From JASJHI01 sp965371355 (GTDB taxonomy: Bacteria; Actinomycetota; Acidimicrobiia; Acidimicrobiales; Ilumatobacteraceae), in the NCBI GenBank assembly GCA_965371355.1, contig CBDUYD010000104.1, positions 1 through 10,410 on the forward strand: DNA of 10,410 bases, in the 5' to 3' direction. A program made the translations under genes and the position numbers. Positions within the stretch are counted from its first letter, which is position 1, and each line of letters starts with the position of its first letter. The notes under the pieces were generated by a model, which saw only the letters and a list, made by a program, of their open reading frames with translations, was not told where the DNA came from and did no database searches. This document shows, in pieces, positions 7,504 through 10,410 of the stretch.

Positions 7504-7559
7504 TTCGTCGCCCACTATTCGTCGCCCACCAATCGTCGCCCACTATTCGTCGCCCACTA
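7504..7559. repeat. Four tandem copies of a 14-base repeat at the argG stop codon
   Basis: Units at 7504-7517, 7518-7531, 7532-7545 and 7546-7559 follow the pattern (T/A)TCGTCGCCCAC(T/C)A. Copies 1 and 4 are identical, and the other two differ at single positions. A partial fifth copy (ATCGTCG, 7560-7566) lies inside the coding end of argG. The argG stop codon (minus-strand TAG, 7557-7559) is the edge of copy 4. The unit is not a multiple of three, but it lies beyond the stop, so copy-number change would not alter the protein. There are no spacers, so it is not a CRISPR array. Confidence 0.85.
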
Positions 7560-8939
7560 ATCGTCGGAGGGATCGAGCGCCGGGGTGACGTCGCCGGGGT
7601 GCAGCGTGCCGACACTGCGGTAGACGTCGAGCTTGCGCCGCGTGTCGGCGATGTCGAGGTTGCGCATCGTGAGCTGGCCGATCCGGTCGAGTGGGCCGAA
7701 CGAAGCATCGTCGACCCGCTCCATCGACAAGCGGTCGGGCTCGTAGGTCAGGTCGGGTCCGGTCGTGTCGAGGATCGTGTAGTCGTCGCCCCGCCGCAGC
7801 CGCAGCGTGACCTCACCGGTCACCGCGGAGCCGACCCACCGCAGTAGGGGCTCGCGCAACATGAGACTCTGCGGGTCGAACCAGCGGCCCTCGTACAGCA
7901 ACCGCCCGAGCCGTCGGCCCATCGTGTGGTAATTCTCGAGCGTGTTCTCGTTGTGGATCGCGCTCACGAGGCGCTCGTAGCAGATGTGCAGCAGAGCGAG
8001 CGCCGGGCCCTCGTAGATGCCGCGGCTCTTCGCCTCGATGATGCGGTTCTCGATCTGATCGCTCATCCCGAGTCCGTGCCGGCCGCCGATCGCGTTCGCC
8101 TCGAGGACGAGTTCGACGGGAGAGGAGAACGTCGTGCCGTCGATCGCCACCGGCCAGCCCTCCTCGAACCGCACGGTGACGTCCTCGGACGGGATGTCGA
8201 CGGCGGGGTCCCAGTGGGCGACACCCATGATCGGCGAGACGATCTCCATCGACGTGTCGAGCTCTTCCAGTGCCTTCGCCTCGTGCGTCGCCCCCCAGAT
8301 GTTGGCGTCGGTCGAGTAGGCCTTCTCGGTCGGGTCGCGGTATGGGAGGTCGTGGGCGACGAGGAACTCGCTCATGCCCCGGCGGCCACCGAGCTCGTCG
8401 ACGAAGTCGGGGTCGAGCCATGGCTTGTAGATCCGCAGGTCGGGGTTGACGAGCAGCCCGTAGCGGTAGAAACGCTCGATGTCGTTGCCCTTGTACGTCG
8501 AACCGTCGCCCCAGATGTCGACCCCGTCGTCGCGCATCGCCCGGACGAGCAGCGTTCCGGTGACCGCCCGGCCGAGCGGGGTCGTGTTGAAGTACGTGCG
8601 ACCGGCCGACCTGATGTGGAACGCCCCGCATTGGAGGGCGATGAGGCCCTCGCGGACCAGTTCGTCACGGCAGTCGACGAGACGGGCCTCCTCGGCGCCG
8701 TAGAGCTTCGCCCGATCGGTCACGGTGTCGAGTTCGGGCTCGTCGTACTGGCCGAGGTCGGCGGTGTAGGCGTAGGGGATCGCCCCGCGATCGCGCATCC
8801 ATGCGACCGCCGCCGACGTGTCGAGACCGCCGGAGAAGGCGATACCGACGCGCTCGCCGATCGGGAGCGACATCAGGACCTTGGCGTTCGAGGCAGAGCT
8901 GTTCGAGCTGGCGCGTTGTGCGCCCGACGCATCCGACAT
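7557..8939 (-). CDS. argG: Argininosuccinate synthase (long, E. coli-type)
   Basis: A 460-residue cytoplasmic enzyme that joins citrulline and aspartate, with ATP to AMP and pyrophosphate, to make argininosuccinate, the penultimate step of arginine synthesis. The ATP pyrophosphatase loop SGGLDTS is at 36-42. Other near-invariant stretches are CGAFH (104-108), YFNTTPLGRAVTGT (116-129), WGDGSTYKGNDIERFYRYG (143-161), KAYSTD (206-211), IGGRHGLGMSDQIENRI (284-300) and GQLTMRNLDI (421-430). Length and motifs match the approximately 447-residue E. coli-type enzyme rather than the approximately 400-residue form common in actinobacteria. The first 20 or so residues are a Ser/Ala/Asn-rich extension relative to E. 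coli. The ATG at 8939 is supported by a TAGCGT hexamer 8 bases upstream; an internal ATG (residue 23) is the alternative. No other arginine gene is adjacent. The gene lies 11 bases downstream of a small membrane-protein gene on the same strand and converges with the peptidase. Confidence 0.96.
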   Translation of the reverse strand: MSDASGAQRASSNSSASNAKVLMSLPIGERVGIAFSGGLDTSAAVAWMRDRGAIPYAYTADLGQYDEPELDTVTDRAKLYGAEEARLVDCRDELVREGLIALQCGAFHIRSAGRTYFNTTPLGRAVTGTLLVRAMRDDGVDIWGDGSTYKGNDIERFYRYGLLVNPDLRIYKPWLDPDFVDELGGRRGMSEFLVAHDLPYRDPTEKAYSTDANIWGATHEAKALEELDTSMEIVSPIMGVAHWDPAVDIPSEDVTVRFEEGWPVAIDGTTFSSPVELVLEANAIGGRHGLGMSDQIENRIIEAKSRGIYEGPALALLHICYERLVSAIHNENTLENYHTMGRRLGRLLYEGRWFDPQSLMLREPLLRWVGSAVTGEVTLRLRRGDDYTILDTTGPDLTYEPDRLSMERVDDASFGPLDRIGQLTMRNLDIADTRRKLDVYRSVGTLHPGDVTPALDPSDD

Positions 8940-8947
8940 GGCGGTCG

Positions 8948-8953
8948 ACGCTA
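8948..8953 (-). promoter_or_regulatory. Putative -10 element (TAGCGT) of argG, overlapping the upstream stop codon
   Basis: On the minus strand TAGCGT fits TANNNT and ends 8 bases before the argG ATG, with no ribosome binding site between. Its first three bases are the TAG stop codon of the upstream membrane-protein gene. This would let argG be transcribed separately as a leaderless message, although read-through from upstream is also possible. Confidence 0.45.
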
Positions 8954-9496
8954 CCCGTGCGCGTCCGGCCCGGTACCGGTGTTCTCGAGCGGATCGTCGT
9001 CGCCGGCGTCGATCGACGGCGTGGTTCCTGCGGGGCGCGCCCGGTAGCGCCCGCTGAACGACGCGGTGGTCACGAGTGCCGCCGCGCCGGCGATCGCGTA
9101 CTCGACCGCCGCCAGACCGGTCGACCGTGACACGTCGAGCGTGGCGAGCAGAGCGATCACGGCGGCACCACCGAGCGAGACCCAGACCGCCTCGCGCCGG
9201 TTGTAGATCACGACGAGTCCGATCGCGAGCGAGAGCGCGAACGGCGACAGCCGGATCAGCAACGGCTGCGGGTCGGACCGCGGCCCGAGCCACCACGTCG
9301 CGATACCGATCTCCTCACTCGCCTTCCAGACTGCGGCGAAGGCGAAGAAGACGCCGACCCAGCAGGCGGCGAGCACGGCCCGCCACACGGTGTCGAGTTG
9401 ACCGGCGTGGACGACGGGCGCGGCGGGACGGGAGGGCGGCGGCCAACCGGCGGTCTCGTCGGCCGCGTCGGAGACCGCAGGGCGGACGCTCGTCAC
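8951..9496 (-). CDS. Small four-helix membrane protein, unknown function
   Basis: I do not recognise this 181-residue protein. Residues 1-34 are polar and Pro/Ala-rich. Four hydrophobic segments follow at about 37-57, 80-99, 102-122 and 128-147, joined by short loops, with a conspicuous EEIGIATWWLGPRSDPQP loop (61-78) between the first two. The tail (148-181) is acidic and Gly/Asp-rich. The reading frame stays open far upstream (to 10099), but that part is antisense to the glycosyltransferase and reads as charged non-protein-like sequence. I set the start at the GTG at 9496 because TACAGT lies 7 bases before it and it makes sense of the divergent layout. An ATG start is not available nearby. 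The stop codon is 11 bases before the argG start. The gene is divergent from a glycosyltransferase, but a shared role is only a guess. Confidence 0.75.
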   Translation of the reverse strand: MTSVRPAVSDAADETAGWPPPSRPAAPVVHAGQLDTVWRAVLAACWVGVFFAFAAVWKASEEIGIATWWLGPRSDPQPLLIRLSPFALSLAIGLVVIYNRREAVWVSLGGAAVIALLATLDVSRSTGLAAVEYAIAGAAALVTTASFSGRYRARPAGTTPSIDAGDDDPLENTGTGPDAHG

Positions 9497-9503
9497 GTCG
9501 AGC

Positions 9504-9509
9504 ACTGTA
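9504..9509 (-). promoter_or_regulatory. Putative -10 element (TACAGT) of the small membrane-protein gene
   Basis: On the minus strand TACAGT fits TANNNT and ends 7 bases before the GTG at 9496. It is the main reason for choosing that start. No ribosome binding site or clear -35 box is visible. It is back to back with the glycosyltransferase hexamer 29 bases away. Confidence 0.45.
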
Positions 9510-9538
9510 TGCGCGGGTCGTCGCGCCGCCTCGGCGGC

Positions 9539-9544
9539 TACCCT
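9539..9544 (+). promoter_or_regulatory. Putative -10 element (TACCCT) of the glycosyltransferase gene
   Basis: TACCCT fits TANNNT and ends 9 bases before the ATG at 9554, with no ribosome binding site between. The transcript would have a leader of zero to a few bases. It marks the ATG at 9554, rather than an upstream codon in the same open frame, as the start. Confidence 0.45.
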
Positions 9545-9553
9545 GCGGCGACG

Positions 9554-10318
9554 ATGTCGTCCGTCACGCGGAGCGCGCCGTTCGAGCGCCTGTCGATCTT
9601 CTATCCGATGTGGAACGAGCAGGAGTATGTCGAGCGCGCGCTGATCGCGGGTCACCGGGCAGCGTCGGGGTTGATCGAGTCGGGCGACATCGGCGACTAC
9701 GAACTGATCATCGTCGACGATCATTCCACCGACGAAACCGGTGCGATCGCCGATCGCATGGCCGCGGAAAACGATCGCGTGCGCGTCGTGCACCACGACC
9801 GCAACCGCAAGCTCGGCGGCGCGATGAAGACCGGCTTCGCCGCCGCGACCGGCGACCTGATCCTCTACACCGACGCAGACCTCCCGTTCGACATGGCCGA
9901 GGTCGCCCGCGCCGTCAGGCTGATGCGCGACTACGACGCCGACATCGTCAGCGCGTACCGGTTCGACCGCACGGGCGAGGGCTACACCCGCAGGTTGTAC
10001 ACGATCGTTTACAACCTGCTCGTCCGCACGGTGTTCGGGGTGCGCGCCCGCGACATCAACTTCGCGTTCAAGCTCTGTCGCGCTCGGATCTTCGAGCATG
10101 TCGAGCTCAAGAGCGAGGGCTCGTTCATCGATGCCGAGCTGATCATCCGGGCAACGCGGCTCGGGTACGAGATGCTGCAGTTCGGCGTCGACTACTTCCC
10201 GCGCACGCGGGGCGAGTCGACGCTGAGTTCGGCAGGCGTGATCCTCACGATCCTGAAGGAGATGCGCGAGCTGCGGGGCGACCTCGAGGGGATCCGCCCA
10301 CTCGACCTCGAATCCTGA
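9554..10318 (+). CDS. Family 2 glycosyltransferase (polyprenyl-phosphate sugar transferase-like)
   Basis: A 254-residue GT-A fold glycosyltransferase. The nucleotide-sugar-binding motif IIVDDHSTDET is at 52-62 (D55, D56). KLGGAMKTGFAAATGD (86-101) leads to the metal-binding DXD motif in LYTDADLPFD (104-113; D107, D109). The acceptor side has RDINFAFKLCRARIF (166-180) and GSFIDAELIIRATRLGYE (189-206), the arrangement seen in dolichyl/polyprenyl-phosphate mannosyl- or glucosyltransferases, where D193 or E195 of FIDAE would be near the active site. There is no C-terminal membrane helix, so the protein is soluble or peripheral, unlike the GtrB-type enzymes. A family role in making a lipid-linked sugar donor is established for relatives; donor and acceptor here are not. 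The open frame extends upstream to 9398, but that part is antisense to the membrane-protein gene. The start is the ATG at 9554, consistent with the preceding TACCCT hexamer. Confidence 0.9.
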   Translation: MSSVTRSAPFERLSIFYPMWNEQEYVERALIAGHRAASGLIESGDIGDYELIIVDDHSTDETGAIADRMAAENDRVRVVHHDRNRKLGGAMKTGFAAATGDLILYTDADLPFDMAEVARAVRLMRDYDADIVSAYRFDRTGEGYTRRLYTIVYNLLVRTVFGVRARDINFAFKLCRARIFEHVELKSEGSFIDAELIIRATRLGYEMLQFGVDYFPRTRGESTLSSAGVILTILKEMRELRGDLEGIRPLDLES

Positions 10319-10340
10319 ATCCCGGGGAATCCTGAATCCC
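10311..10340. repeat. 13-base direct repeat spanning the glycosyltransferase stop codon
   Basis: AATCCTGAATCCC occurs at 10311-10323 and exactly again at 10328-10340, separated by GGGG (period 17). The first copy holds the TGA stop codon (10316-10318) and the last codons of the gene. It looks like a short local duplication of the gene end. Confidence 0.8.
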
Positions 10341-10410
10341 TGTGTCTCGACCGGATCTGTCCAGAGTCGAAAATGTGACGGAGGGCCACCGAAACGACCC
10401 CCGTTCGGAC
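10341..10410. other. Intergenic tail without a recognisable gene
   Basis: The last 70 bases of the window are slightly less GC-rich (for example CGAAAATGTGACGG) and hold no supported coding region, clear terminator hairpin or RNA gene. They may be the upstream region of a gene beyond the window. Confidence 0.4.

Noticed and set aside
7504..7566. CRISPR array
   Set aside because: The 14-base units are directly adjacent, with no spacers and no cas genes nearby.
7926..9047. Plus-strand open frame of 373 codons over argG
   Set aside because: Antisense shadow of the well-conserved argG gene.
8940..9296. Upstream extension of the argG frame
   Set aside because: It runs through the small membrane-protein gene in another frame and is Arg-rich; homology to argininosuccinate synthase starts only after 8939.
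9497..10099. Upstream extension of the small membrane-protein frame
   Set aside because: Antisense to the glycosyltransferase and shadow-like in composition.
10192..10389. Small minus-strand open frame at the right edge
   Set aside because: Mostly antisense to the glycosyltransferase and its terminal repeat, with no promoter or ribosome binding site and no recognisable domain.

Overview
The window is a dense, very GC-rich stretch (roughly 70% G+C by eye). Eight genes cover almost all of it, and no gap between genes is longer than about 120 bases. The base composition, the frequent GTG starts and the actinobacterial-style start signals (TANNNT hexamers 7 to 9 bases before the start codon, with no ribosome binding site) suggest a high-GC actinobacterium. 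A member of the Acidimicrobiia (Ilumatobacter-like) is my guess, but nothing here proves it. I see no tRNA, rRNA, CRISPR array, insertion sequence, integrase or phage gene, so this looks like ordinary chromosome.

Layout from left to right: (1) 10-927, minus: YihY/BrkB-family membrane protein. (2) 973-4392, minus: a 1139-residue single-chain indolepyruvate ferredoxin oxidoreductase. (3) 4480-5436, plus: PfkB-family sugar kinase, divergent from the oxidoreductase. (4) 5424-6254, minus: XRE/MmyB-type regulator, overlapping the kinase tail to tail by 13 bases. (5) 6372-7457, plus: M20 metallopeptidase (carboxypeptidase G2-like), divergent from the regulator. (6) 7557-8939, minus: argininosuccinate synthase (argG) of the longer Escherichia coli type. 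(7) 8951-9496, minus: small four-helix membrane protein just upstream of argG. (8) 9554-10318, plus: soluble family 2 glycosyltransferase, divergent from gene 7.

The genes do not form one pathway. The oxidoreductase would feed amino-acid-derived aryl-pyruvates into CoA thioesters, the kinase would phosphorylate a sugar or nucleoside, the peptidase would cleave an amino-acyl or glutamyl conjugate, and argG makes arginine. The most system-like unit is the divergent regulator/peptidase pair. The space between its two starts holds three copies of a GACCGCGGTC-type palindrome at exactly 11-base spacing, which looks like an operator. Other non-coding points of interest are the set of five apparent leaderless promoters, a 14-base tandem repeat (four copies) beginning at the argG stop codon, a strong inverted repeat between the convergent peptidase and argG genes, and a short duplication at the glycosyltransferase stop codon. 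I found no convincing new biological system.
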